Positions 17,343-25,961 of a stretch of DNA of 64,000 nucleotides are shown here, in pieces (positions within the stretch are counted from its first letter, which is position 1; each line of letters opens with the position of its first letter). The position numbers were made by a program, and so were the translations under genes. The notes beneath the pieces were generated by a model. It was not told where the DNA came from. It searched no databases and saw only the letters and a program-made list of their open reading frames with translations. The stretch comes from Limosilactobacillus fermentum (lineage in GTDB: Bacteria; Bacillota; Bacilli; Lactobacillales; Lactobacillaceae), in assembly GCF_013394085.1 (NCBI RefSeq), contig NZ_CP040910.1:923417-987416 (forward strand), read 5' to 3'.

Positions 17343-18683
17343 GTGGTTGAAATCAAAAATCATCAGTTATCCTTTCCCAAGTTGTTAACGCTGGGCTTTT
17401 TAATTGTGATCTTGGTGGGGACGGGGCTGTTGATGTTGCCCTTGGCCACCCGGGGAGCGCGGGCTCCATTTATTACGGCCCTGTTCACGTCGACGAGCGC
17501 CACTTGCGTTACCGGCCTCTCCTTGGTTGACACCGCTAGCTTTTGGTCGCCCTTTGGTCAAGCGGTGATTGCCGTCCTAATGGAAGTCGGGGGGCTGGGC
17601 TTTATGACCTTTACCGTCATGGCGTCGATGCTGATTCGGCGCCGGATGAAGATGTCAACGCGCCTGTTGGCCCAAGAAGCCCTCAACTTAGACCACCTTT
17701 CGCAATTGAAGGTGGTAGGGTTGATCATCCGCTTGTCGGTATTGATTCAAGTGGTCGGCGCCCTGCTCTTGTGGTGTGACTTAGGGCCCCGCTACGGATT
17801 ATTGAAGGGGCTTTGGTACAGCGTTTTTCACGCCATCGCCGCCTTTTGTAACGCCGGGTTCGACCTCTTTGGTAACTCGCTAGCCAACTTCCGCCAGGAT
17901 CCCTACTTGCTAACGGTGGTCGCCCTGTTAATTATCGCCGGCTCGTTTGGCTTCTTGGTCTGGGATGACCTGTTGACCTTCCGGCGCCACCGCCAAATGT
18001 CTTTGCACACCCAGTTGGCCCTGCGCACCGGGGCGGTCATCATGGTGGGGTCCGTGATCGTCTACTTAATTACGGAACGCAACCTCCACCAGTTCGCCGG
18101 CCAAATGGATGGCTTTAACCGCTTTGTCAACACGGTGTTCATGGCGATCACCCCGCGGACGGCCGGGTTAACGACCTTTTCGTACACCCAACTGTCGGCA
18201 GCCGGCTTGGCCTTCACCGTTTTGCTGATGTTTATCGGGGGGACGCCAGGTTCGACGGCCGGCGGGATCAAGACCACCACGGTGGGGCTCTTGGCCCTCC
18301 AGACACTCGCGACCCTGCGTGGGCGCCGCGACACCACCTTAGCCCACCGCCGTTTTGCTCAGGAAAACGTCTTCCGGGCCCTGACCCTGGTCTTTATCTC
18401 CTTAGTGATCCTATCCGGGGCAATTTTCCTGCTGGCCGAAACCCAGCCCTTGCCGAGCCACGATGCTCTGTCTTTAGTCACCTTTGAGGCGGTGTCGGCC
18501 TTTGGGACGACCGGGATCTCGGTGGGAATGGCGAGCCAGTTTAACTTTTTAGGCAAAATGATTTTGATCGCCCTGATGTTCATCGGGCGGGTGGGAATTT
18601 ACACGGTGATGTTCTCGATCTTTAACGCCCAGCCCCACCGTCAAACGTATCGGTACCCAGAGGAGCGTGTTCTAATTGGATAA
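17343..18683 (+). CDS. ktrB: Potassium uptake channel-like subunit, TrkH/KtrB family
   Basis: The membrane protein has 446 residues and four M1-P-M2 repeats. Filter-like loops are seen: SATCVTGLS (about 55), FCNAGFDLFG (about 172), TPRTAGLTT (about 270) and FGTTGISVG (about 388), with the expected glycines. It forms the ion path of a Na+-dependent K+ uptake system gated by a cytoplasmic RCK ring. The start is GTG with a weak GGGCGG-type site. It overlaps the ktrA start by 8 bases, so the two subunits are co-translated. Confidence 0.9.
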   Translation: MVEIKNHQLSFPKLLTLGFLIVILVGTGLLMLPLATRGARAPFITALFTSTSATCVTGLSLVDTASFWSPFGQAVIAVLMEVGGLGFMTFTVMASMLIRRRMKMSTRLLAQEALNLDHLSQLKVVGLIIRLSVLIQVVGALLLWCDLGPRYGLLKGLWYSVFHAIAAFCNAGFDLFGNSLANFRQDPYLLTVVALLIIAGSFGFLVWDDLLTFRRHRQMSLHTQLALRTGAVIMVGSVIVYLITERNLHQFAGQMDGFNRFVNTVFMAITPRTAGLTTFSYTQLSAAGLAFTVLLMFIGGTPGSTAGGIKTTTVGLLALQTLATLRGRRDTTLAHRRFAQENVFRALTLVFISLVILSGAIFLLAETQPLPSHDALSLVTFEAVSAFGTTGISVGMASQFNFLGKMILIALMFIGRVGIYTVMFSIFNAQPHRQTYRYPEERVLIG

Positions 18684-19350
18684 AACAGAAAGCTTTGCCG
18701 TGATCGGCATTGGCCAGTTTGGCTCGGCGCTGTGCGAGGCCCTGGTCGAAGCGGGGCAAGAAGTCCTAGCCATTGATTCTAACGAAGAAGTAATCAATGA
18801 CTTAGCCGGCTCGGTAATGCGGGCGGTGATTGCCGACGCCCAAGACGAAGAGGCCTTAAAGGACCTTTCAATCGGCACCTTTGACCACGTGTACGTTTCG
18901 ATTGGCAAGGACATTGAAGCCTCGATCATGGCGACCCTAATCGCTAAGGACCTGGGGGCAAAAGACGTTATCTGCCGGGCGGAGAACCGTAACCACGCCC
19001 GGGTTTTACAGCGGGTCGGCGCCGACCTGGTCGTTCGTCCCGAGCACGATTTGGCCAAGCGCTTGATCTTTGCTAAGCTCAACCCGTCCCTGATCGATTA
19101 CGTTCACATCAGCGACGACACAACGATTGCCGAGGTAACCGTTGTCAACCCCCGCTTCTTTAACAAGACACTCAGCGAGCTGGACTTTCGGAATCGTTAC
19201 CAAGTCAACGTGATCGCCATCGTCACTAAAGACGACCAGGCCAACACACTGCCGGCTGGTGAAGACCGGGTTGAAAAGGGCAACCGGATTACCGTCCTGG
19301 GTAAAACGGAAAACATACAACATTTAAACGAAATTATTGGTGAAGGGTAG
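18676..19350 (+). CDS. ktrA: KtrA/TrkA-type gating subunit
   Basis: The protein of 224 residues has an RCK_N domain (about 5-125) with the Rossmann motif GIGQFGSAL (about 11-19) and acidic residue in AIDSNEE, and an RCK_C domain (about 140-222). KtrA rings bind ATP/ADP or other nucleotides and control KtrB. The start is TTG at 18676 with GAGGAG upstream inside the ktrB end. trmK starts 8 bases after the stop, so these genes may be transcribed together. Confidence 0.9.
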   Translation: MDKTESFAVIGIGQFGSALCEALVEAGQEVLAIDSNEEVINDLAGSVMRAVIADAQDEEALKDLSIGTFDHVYVSIGKDIEASIMATLIAKDLGAKDVICRAENRNHARVLQRVGADLVVRPEHDLAKRLIFAKLNPSLIDYVHISDDTTIAEVTVVNPRFFNKTLSELDFRNRYQVNVIAIVTKDDQANTLPAGEDRVEKGNRITVLGKTENIQHLNEIIGEG

Positions 19351-19358
19351 GAAATTTA

Positions 19359-20060
19359 ATGGATGCACAGAACTTATCAAAGCGCTTAGCCGCCGTGGCA
19401 GCACAAGTTCCCAAGGGGAGCCGTCTGGCCGACATTGGGTCCGATCACGCGTACTTGCCAGCCCATTTGTTGATGGCTCAGCAAATCGATTTTGCCGTCG
19501 CCGGGGAAGTAGTCGAAGGACCCTTTGAAAACATGCTAAAAGAAGTGGAGCACCGCGGCCTAGCTGACCACTTGCTTCCCCGCCTCGCCAACGGCCTGGA
19601 CGCAATTCGAAAAGAAGACCGGATTGACACGATTACGATTGCCGGGATGGGGGGGACTTTGATCACCAAGATCTTGGACGCCGGCCAGGAGAAGTTGGAA
19701 GGGGTCAAGCGCTTGATCCTCCAGCCAAACGTTGGCGAAGAGGGGTTGCGCCTTTGGTTGGCTAAGCACCACTTTGAAATTATCCACGAAGAGATCCTAG
19801 AAGAAGATGACCACGTTTACGAAATCATCGTGGCCACCCCGACGCCTAACCCGGTGGCCTACAACCAACGCGAGGCCCTGTTTGGTCCCCTGTTAATTCA
19901 AGCGGGGGGGCCGGTCTTCGTTAAAAAGTGGCAAAAGGAACTAGCCCGGGATCAGTACGCCATCGAGCAAATGCGCGGGGCCAAGGAGGTTCCGGCCGAC
20001 CGTTTGGCCGCTTACGAAGCCCGGGTGGCGCTAATAAAGGGGGTTTTAGAAGATGACTAA
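19359..20060 (+). CDS. trmK: tRNA (adenine(22)-N1)-methyltransferase
   Basis: The protein has 233 residues. TrmK methylates N1 of A22 in tRNA using S-adenosylmethionine. The SAM site is LADIGSDHAYLPAHLL (about 24-39); GMGGTLI near 97 and LILQPNVGEE near 119 are family marks. A coiled C-terminal helix region follows (about 185-230). It overlaps the next gene by 8 bases; the trmK-nif3 pair is common in Firmicutes. Confidence 0.92.
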   Translation: MDAQNLSKRLAAVAAQVPKGSRLADIGSDHAYLPAHLLMAQQIDFAVAGEVVEGPFENMLKEVEHRGLADHLLPRLANGLDAIRKEDRIDTITIAGMGGTLITKILDAGQEKLEGVKRLILQPNVGEEGLRLWLAKHHFEIIHEEILEEDDHVYEIIVATPTPNPVAYNQREALFGPLLIQAGGPVFVKKWQKELARDQYAIEQMRGAKEVPADRLAAYEARVALIKGVLEDD

Positions 20061-20874
20061 GGGAACCGAAATCATTGCCCGCTTTGAGCGCTTTGCCAGC
20101 CCACAACTGGCCGAAAGTTGGGATCATAGTGGCCTGCAAATTGGTAACCCTGATCAACCGGTGCACAAAGTGATGACCACCCTCGACGTTCGGCCGGCAG
20201 TCGTCGACGAAGCAATTGACCAGGGGGTGGACTTCATCTTTGCCCACCACCCGGTCATGTTTAAGCCGGCCAAGGACTTAGATACCCGGAACCCACAAAA
20301 CGCCATGTACGCTAAGCTCTTAGCCCATCAAATTACGGTTTACGCCGCCCACACCAACCTCGATACCGTCAACGGGGGCATGAATGACTGGCTCGCCGAT
20401 CAGTTGGGGTTAAATAACACGACCCCCCTGGTGGAGGCCGGCTACGACCCCATTACCGGTCAACCAGTTGGGATGGGCCGGATCGGTGACCTTAAGGAGT
20501 CGCTTAGCGTCAGTGACTTTGCTAAGCACTGCCTAACCAGTTTTGGGGTGACCGGCTTACGGGTGGTTACGCCGACACCGGCCCCCGCGTCGATCAAACG
20601 GGTGGCAATTTTGGGGGGCTCGGGGAGTGAGTTTTACTTAAACGCCCAGCAAAAGGGCGCCCAAGCTTACGTGACCGGGGACGTTTCCTACCACACCGCC
20701 CACGATGCCCAGGCAAGCGGGGTGGTGTTAGTTGACCCCGGCCACCACATTGAAGCGGTCGCCATTGACCAATTGGCTAACTTGTTGCAAAATTGGCAAC
20801 AAGAGCACCAGTGGTCAATCACGCTTTACCGCTCCCGAGTCAACACCGAGCCGTTTCAGTTTGTCACAAAGTAG
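20053..20874 (+). CDS. Nif3-like dinuclear metal centre protein
   Basis: The protein has 273 residues. Metal ligands of the Nif3/YbgI family are visible in FAHHPVMFK (about 57-65), AAHTNLDTVNGG (about 98-109) and, near the C-terminus, PGHHIEAVAIDQ. It is the short form, without the PII-like insert present in B. subtilis YqfO. The biochemical role is unsettled; a GTP cyclohydrolase or hydrolase role has been suggested for members. It is coupled to trmK by overlap. Confidence 0.88.
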   Translation: MTKGTEIIARFERFASPQLAESWDHSGLQIGNPDQPVHKVMTTLDVRPAVVDEAIDQGVDFIFAHHPVMFKPAKDLDTRNPQNAMYAKLLAHQITVYAAHTNLDTVNGGMNDWLADQLGLNNTTPLVEAGYDPITGQPVGMGRIGDLKESLSVSDFAKHCLTSFGVTGLRVVTPTPAPASIKRVAILGGSGSEFYLNAQQKGAQAYVTGDVSYHTAHDAQASGVVLVDPGHHIEAVAIDQLANLLQNWQQEHQWSITLYRSRVNTEPFQFVTK

Positions 20875-20893
20875 TTAGAAGGGAAGCATCAAG

Positions 20894-22135
20894 ATGACAG
20901 ATTCAAAGTACCCAGGATTATTGGAACGTTTCATTAAGTACGCCAAGGTGGAAACCCGCTCAGACGACCAATCGAAAACGGTACCGTCTAGCCCTAAGGA
21001 AACGGCCTTTTTAAAGCAGCTAGCAGCCGAGCTGACGGAATTGGGGCTTGAAAACGTGCGGATTCACCCCCAAAACTCCTACCTGTTAGCCACCATCCCC
21101 GCCAACATCGACCGACCGGTGCCGGTGATGGGGCTCCTCGCCCACGTTGATACGGCGGACTTTAACGCCGAAAACGTTAACCCCCAGGTGGTGGAAGACT
21201 ACGACGGCCAGAGTGACATTCCCCTGGGTGATTCGGGTTACAAGTTGACGATTGACGAATTTCCCTCCCTCAAGAAGTACGCCGGTCAAACCCTGGTGAC
21301 CACCGACGGGACGACCCTGCTCGGGGCCGACGACAAGGCCGGGGTGGCCGAAATCATTACCCTGGCGGCCTACCTAAAGGAACACCCGGAAATTAAGCAC
21401 GGTCAGATCCAAATCGGCTTGGGCCCGGACGAAGAAATCGGGACCGGGGCCGATCACTTCGACGTTAAAGACTTTGGTGCCGACTTTGCCTACACGATTG
21501 ACGGCGGCCCGCTGGGGGAACTAGAGGACGAAACCTTCAACGCCGCTCAAGCCGAGATCGACATCCAGGGTAAGGACGTTCACACCGGCACGGCCAAGGA
21601 CACGATGGTCAACGCCATTCAGGTGGGGATCGACTTACAAAACCAACTGCCGGTGCACGACCGGCCGGAAAAGACGGCCGACCGGGAGGGCTTTTACCAC
21701 CTTTACAAGTTCGATGGCACGGTTGACCACGCCCGCTTAGTCTACCTGATTCGCGACCACGACAAGAAGCTCTTTGAGGCGCGCAAGGAGGCCTTACGGG
21801 CGATCGTGCGCGACCTAAACGCTAACCTTGGTGAGGACCGGATCAGCCTTAACTTGTACGATCAGTACTATAACTTAAAGGACGCCTTGAAGGGTCACGA
21901 AGACGTGGTTGAACTGGCCAAAAAGGCGATGGAAGACCTGGGCATCAAGCCCGACATTTACCCGGTGCGGGGCGGGACGGACGGCTCCACGATTTCTTAC
22001 CTGGGCCTACCAACGCCAAACCTCTTTGCCGGGGGTGAAAACATGCACAGCCGCTTCGAATACGTTTCCGTCCAAACGATGGAAAAAGCGGTGGACGTCT
22101 TGTTGAAAATGATCGCCTTAAACGCCGAAGAATAA
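20894..22135 (+). CDS. pepT: Peptidase T (tripeptidase)
   Basis: The protein of 413 residues is an M20 zinc aminotripeptidase that releases N-terminal residues from tripeptides in the cytoplasm. Zinc and catalytic motifs: LLAHVDTAD (about 76), GADDKAGV (about 142), GPDEEIGTGADHF (about 177), TIDGGPLGE (about 203) and the C-terminal GGENMHSRFEYV. The length is usual. GAAGGGAAG precedes the ATG. A terminator follows directly. Confidence 0.95.
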   Translation: MTDSKYPGLLERFIKYAKVETRSDDQSKTVPSSPKETAFLKQLAAELTELGLENVRIHPQNSYLLATIPANIDRPVPVMGLLAHVDTADFNAENVNPQVVEDYDGQSDIPLGDSGYKLTIDEFPSLKKYAGQTLVTTDGTTLLGADDKAGVAEIITLAAYLKEHPEIKHGQIQIGLGPDEEIGTGADHFDVKDFGADFAYTIDGGPLGELEDETFNAAQAEIDIQGKDVHTGTAKDTMVNAIQVGIDLQNQLPVHDRPEKTADREGFYHLYKFDGTVDHARLVYLIRDHDKKLFEARKEALRAIVRDLNANLGEDRISLNLYDQYYNLKDALKGHEDVVELAKKAMEDLGIKPDIYPVRGGTDGSTISYLGLPTPNLFAGGENMHSRFEYVSVQTMEKAVDVLLKMIALNAEE

Positions 22136-22142
22136 GGCCAAC

Positions 22143-22188
22143 AAAAAAAGGGAACGAACTGGGCAGCACCCAAGTTCGTTCCCTTTTT
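22143..22188. terminator. Bidirectional terminator between pepT and the DUF2929 gene
   Basis: AAAAAGGGAACGAACT... pairs with ...AGTTCGTTCCCTTTTT, with A- and T-runs on both sides, serving convergent genes. Confidence 0.9.
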
Positions 22189-22206
22189 GAGTTGATTGTT
22201 GACCGG

Positions 22207-22410
22207 CTAGTTAGTGTGGCGTGACGGGTCAGCGTGACTAGTCATCCAAGACATCACGTTAACGAAGATCAAGGCTACCACCCCACCAAGGATCGCTGCG
22301 GTGGTGAAGTTAGTGGTCGCCGATTCAAGTTGACCAGCGATGTAACCAATCACCAGCCCGAAGATGACGCCCCAAAAGACGGCCATTACATTTTGCATTA
22401 CTAATTTCAT
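22207..22410 (-). CDS. DUF2929 family small membrane protein (YjzD-like)
   Basis: The protein has 67 residues from the ATG at 22410, which follows AAAGGGGTG; longer upstream readings lack a site. Two hydrophobic helices (about 8-26 and 36-54) with a short polar tail are seen. A TGC-TAAAAT extended -10 lies upstream on the minus strand (complement of 22439-22444). DUF2929 proteins such as B. subtilis YjzD have no known function. It stands alone between pepT and dnaE. Confidence 0.75.
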   Translation of the reverse strand: MKLVMQNVMAVFWGVIFGLVIGYIAGQLESATTNFTTAAILGGVVALIFVNVMSWMTSHADPSRHTN

Positions 22411-22524
22411 GAAGTTCACCCCTTTAAAGTACACTGGTATTTTAGCACAAAATGAAGGGGGAGAACAGTGAAGTTATTAACTTGCCCTGTGGTAAGATAA
22501 GTAAGAAGAAAAGGAGGGGTTGAA

Positions 22525-25500
22525 ATGGGCTTTGTACCCTTAGCCGTTAAGAGTATGTACTCCCTACTAGAGGCGCCGGTTCGCCCCGCGGAGCTGGTGG
22601 CGGTAGCTAAAGAGCGGGGCTACCAGGCGGTCGGCCTTGTTGATGCGCGGGTCTTGTACGGGGCGGTCAACTTCGTTCGCCGGGCCAACCAAGCCGGGCT
22701 ACACCCGGTGATCGGCGTCAGCCTACCGCTCACCTTTGCGGAGGGAACCTTAGACGTCACCCTGCTGGCCAAGGGGGCGGTGGGCTACCAAAACCTAACC
22801 CGCCTCTCGACCAGGGCGATGACCGACCGGGCCAACCAACCACTAACCATCGAAGATTTACGGGAGGTTTCAGACGACCTGGTCGTGATCGTGGCCCCGC
22901 AGTTGATGTTATTGGGCGTTAGTGAGCAAACGTACGCCCAGCTCGGAGAAGTGGCCGACTACCTGGGGATTAACCTCGATTTCACGGCGGCCGAGCGCCA
23001 GGACTTACAAGCCGTCGCCGAGCGCTGTGGGCTGCCCCTAATTGCCTTCGAGCCGGTCGAGTACCTCAACGAGGATGATTACTTTGCCACCCAGGTCTTA
23101 CGGGCAATCAAGGCCGGCCACACGATTGAAGACCCCCTCAAGGCCAGTCAGCGAACGGGTCGGCACTGGTTGCGGCCGGCTGAAGAGGTGGCGGCGGCCT
23201 ACCGGGCGGCGGGGCTTGCGGAAGCAGCGGCCCAAACGGTGGCGGTGGCCGAACGGTGCCAGGTCCACTTTGCCGATCAAACGCCGGTCCTACCCGCTTT
23301 TCCGACTCCGGCCGGCCAGGGCGTGGCTGACTACCTACGCGAACTGTGTCAACGGGGGTTGGCTAAGCGAAAGTTGGCCGGTGATCCCGCCGAGTACCAG
23401 GCCCGCTTGGAGCATGAATTAACCGTCATTCACCAGATGGGCTTTGACAACTACTTTTTGATTGTCTGGGACTTGATGAACTTTGCGCACCAACACCAGA
23501 TCCTGACCGGACCTGGCCGGGGGTCGGCGGCCGGGTCCTTGGTGGCTTACGCCCTGGCAATTACCGACGTCGACCCACTCCAATACGGGCTGTTGTTTGA
23601 ACGGTTCTTGAACCCGGAGCGCGCCCAGATGCCAGATATCGATTTGGACCTGCCGGATAACCGGCGCGAGGAGGTCTTAAACTACCTCCACCACCACTAC
23701 GGTCACGAACGAGTTGCCCAAATCATCACCTTCGGCAGCTTGGGGACCAAGCAAGTCCTGCGCGACGTCAGCCGGGTCTTTAACTTACCCAAGTATCAGG
23801 TCGACTCGCTCAGCCAGGTGATCGACCGGGTTAAGGGGCCCCACCAGACCCTCGCCGACCTGTTGGAAAGCGCCCAGCCGGTCCAAAACCTGGCCCGCGA
23901 TTCCAAGCTCGTGGCCTGCCTGCTGGAAGTGGCGGCCAAGCTAGAGGGCTTACCCCGCCACGATTCGATTCACGCCGCCGGAGTTGTCTTGGCCGCCGAA
24001 CCTTTGATCAAGACGGTGCCCCTGCAGGCCGGTAACGAGCCGGGGGCGATGCTCGTGACCCAGTTTGAAAAAGACACCGTCGAATCACTGGGGCTACTCA
24101 AAATTGACCTGCTGGGTTTGCGTAACTTAACGACGGTGGAAACGGCGCTTAACTTGATCCACCAGCACCAGCCGGACTTTGACCTCACCCACATTGCTTT
24201 AAATGACCGACCGACGCTGGCCCTTTTTGACCGCGGCCAGACCAGTGGGATCTTTCAGTTTGAATCAAGTGGGATCCGCCAAACCTTGGTCAACTTGCAC
24301 CCGGATAACTTTGAAGAGATTGTCGCCGTCAACGCCCTTTACCGGCCGGGCCCAATGGACAACATCAACCACTTCATCGCCAGAAAGAAGGGCCAAGAGG
24401 CGGTTAACTTGCCGGCTAAGGAACTAGCCCCGATTCTTGCACCGACCTACGGAATCTTGGTTTACCAAGAACAGGTCATGCAGGTGGCGGCGGTGATGGG
24501 GGGCTTTAGCCTGGGCGAGGCCGACTTGTTACGCCGGGCGATGAGCAAAAAGAAACTAGCGACCATGGCGAGCATGAAGGAGGCCTTCTTAGCCGGGGCC
24601 AACAAGCGGGGCTACTCGAACGCCGTTGCCGAACAGGTCTTTGCCTACATCGACCAGTTTGCCAACTACGGTTTTAACCGCTCCCACGCGGTTGCCTATT
24701 CGAAGATGGCCTTTGAAATGGCCTACTTAAAGGTCCACTTCCCGGCCGAATTCCTAGCGGCCCTGATGGAAACCGACCCGGATACCAGTAAGGTCTGGGC
24801 CTACTTTAGCGAGGCTAAGCAACTAGGGATTACCACCCACGGACCGGCGATCAACCAGAGCCAAGAACGGGTGAGCCTAGTCGACCAGGAGTTGTGGCTG
24901 GGGTTAGACATGATTAAAGGCCTGCGCCGTGACTTTATTCGGGCAATCATTGAAGAACGCAACCAACACGGCCCCTACCAGGACTTGCCCGACCTGGTCA
25001 ACCGCCTCGACGCCAAGTGGCACAAGGAAGCCCTCTTTGTACCCCTGATTGACGCGGGGGCCTTGGATCACCTTGGTTACAACCGAGCTGAGATGGCCGA
25101 GGGTTTAAAGGCGATTTTGGAGGGCGCCGAGTACGCCGGTTTGGGCTTGGGGATGGCACCCGTGGTTGCCCAACGCAATGAGTACCCGCTCGCCGTTCGC
25201 CTGGCCCGCGAACACGCGGTCCTCGGAACTTACCTTTCGGGGCACCCGGTTAGTCAGTACCAAGACCTCCGAACCAAGTTAAAGTTACCAACCGTGGCCC
25301 AGCTACGGCCTAACCAGCGGGTACGGTTGGTTTTAATGGTGACCCGAATGCGAAAGGTAACGACCAAGCGCGAGCACAAACCAATGGCCTTTTTAACCGC
25401 TAGTGACGAAACCGGGGCAGTTGAAGTGACGATCTTTAACCGCCTCTTCACCCAGCTCGAAGGTGAGTTAAGGGTCAACGGGATTTACTTGATTACGGCC

Positions 25501-25824
25501 AAGACCGAGCAACGAGAGGGCCAGGTCCAACTCTTAGCCGATCAAGTGACCGACGCCCAGGTGGTCAACCGGGAATTACACCCGGCCGACCACCGTTGGG
25601 TACTCCGCTTACCTAGTGGGGTTGCGCAGACCACGGTGACCGACGGGATCAAGGCCTTGGCTAAGGAACACGCCGGCAACGTCCCAGTGGTGATTTACGA
25701 CCCGGTCACTCAAAAAGCCACTCAACTGCCCGGGCAACTGTGGTTAGCTAAGCAACGGGTGGTCCAAGAGGGTTTGATTAACCTGGTGGGGAGGAGCAAT
25801 TTGGCCTTCCAAGCGTTAAGTTAG
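22525..25824 (+). CDS. dnaE: DNA polymerase III alpha subunit, DnaE type
   Basis: The protein of 1099 residues is the second replicative polymerase of Firmicutes, thought to extend RNA primers before PolC takes over. Order: PHP domain (1 to about 200), polymerase core with GPGRGSAAGSLVAYAL (about 331-346) and catalytic aspartates in MPDIDLDLP (about 371), helix-hairpin-helix region (about 750-850), OB fold (about 940-1030). In the PHP domain the usual metal-binding HxH is replaced (PLAVKSMYSLL), so no PHP nuclease is expected. AAAAGGAGGGG precedes the ATG. Confidence 0.95.
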   Translation: MGFVPLAVKSMYSLLEAPVRPAELVAVAKERGYQAVGLVDARVLYGAVNFVRRANQAGLHPVIGVSLPLTFAEGTLDVTLLAKGAVGYQNLTRLSTRAMTDRANQPLTIEDLREVSDDLVVIVAPQLMLLGVSEQTYAQLGEVADYLGINLDFTAAERQDLQAVAERCGLPLIAFEPVEYLNEDDYFATQVLRAIKAGHTIEDPLKASQRTGRHWLRPAEEVAAAYRAAGLAEAAAQTVAVAERCQVHFADQTPVLPAFPTPAGQGVADYLRELCQRGLAKRKLAGDPAEYQARLEHELTVIHQMGFDNYFLIVWDLMNFAHQHQILTGPGRGSAAGSLVAYALAITDVDPLQYGLLFERFLNPERAQMPDIDLDLPDNRREEVLNYLHHHYGHERVAQIITFGSLGTKQVLRDVSRVFNLPKYQVDSLSQVIDRVKGPHQTLADLLESAQPVQNLARDSKLVACLLEVAAKLEGLPRHDSIHAAGVVLAAEPLIKTVPLQAGNEPGAMLVTQFEKDTVESLGLLKIDLLGLRNLTTVETALNLIHQHQPDFDLTHIALNDRPTLALFDRGQTSGIFQFESSGIRQTLVNLHPDNFEEIVAVNALYRPGPMDNINHFIARKKGQEAVNLPAKELAPILAPTYGILVYQEQVMQVAAVMGGFSLGEADLLRRAMSKKKLATMASMKEAFLAGANKRGYSNAVAEQVFAYIDQFANYGFNRSHAVAYSKMAFEMAYLKVHFPAEFLAALMETDPDTSKVWAYFSEAKQLGITTHGPAINQSQERVSLVDQELWLGLDMIKGLRRDFIRAIIEERNQHGPYQDLPDLVNRLDAKWHKEALFVPLIDAGALDHLGYNRAEMAEGLKAILEGAEYAGLGLGMAPVVAQRNEYPLAVRLAREHAVLGTYLSGHPVSQYQDLRTKLKLPTVAQLRPNQRVRLVLMVTRMRKVTTKREHKPMAFLTASDETGAVEVTIFNRLFTQLEGELRVNGIYLITAKTEQREGQVQLLADQVTDAQVVNRELHPADHRWVLRLPSGVAQTTVTDGIKALAKEHAGNVPVVIYDPVTQKATQLPGQLWLAKQRVVQEGLINLVGRSNLAFQALS

Positions 25825-25836
25825 GTAAACCAAATC

Positions 25837-25852
25837 AAGAAACCGTTTACAG
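25837..25852 (+). promoter_or_regulatory. Possible cre (CcpA) site upstream of pyk
   Basis: AAGAAACCGTTTACAG fits most of the cre consensus WTGNNARCGNWWWCAW with about four mismatches, 45 bases upstream of the -10. Pyruvate kinase genes of lactic acid bacteria are often CcpA-regulated; this site is only suggestive. Confidence 0.3.
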
Positions 25853-25873
25853 CGAAAAATGCCGGAAATATAC

Positions 25874-25902
25874 AAGACACCCACCCCAAAAGGTGCTATG
25901 AT
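25874..25902 (+). promoter_or_regulatory. Promoter for pyk
   Basis: AAGACA (25874-25879), 17 bases, then TATGAT (25897-25902) preceded by TGC (extended -10). Confidence 0.6.
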
Positions 25903-25961
25903 AGGCAATGTGAAAAAAGGGACTAACTAGTCCGGAAAACGCAAAAGGAGAGATGTCACTT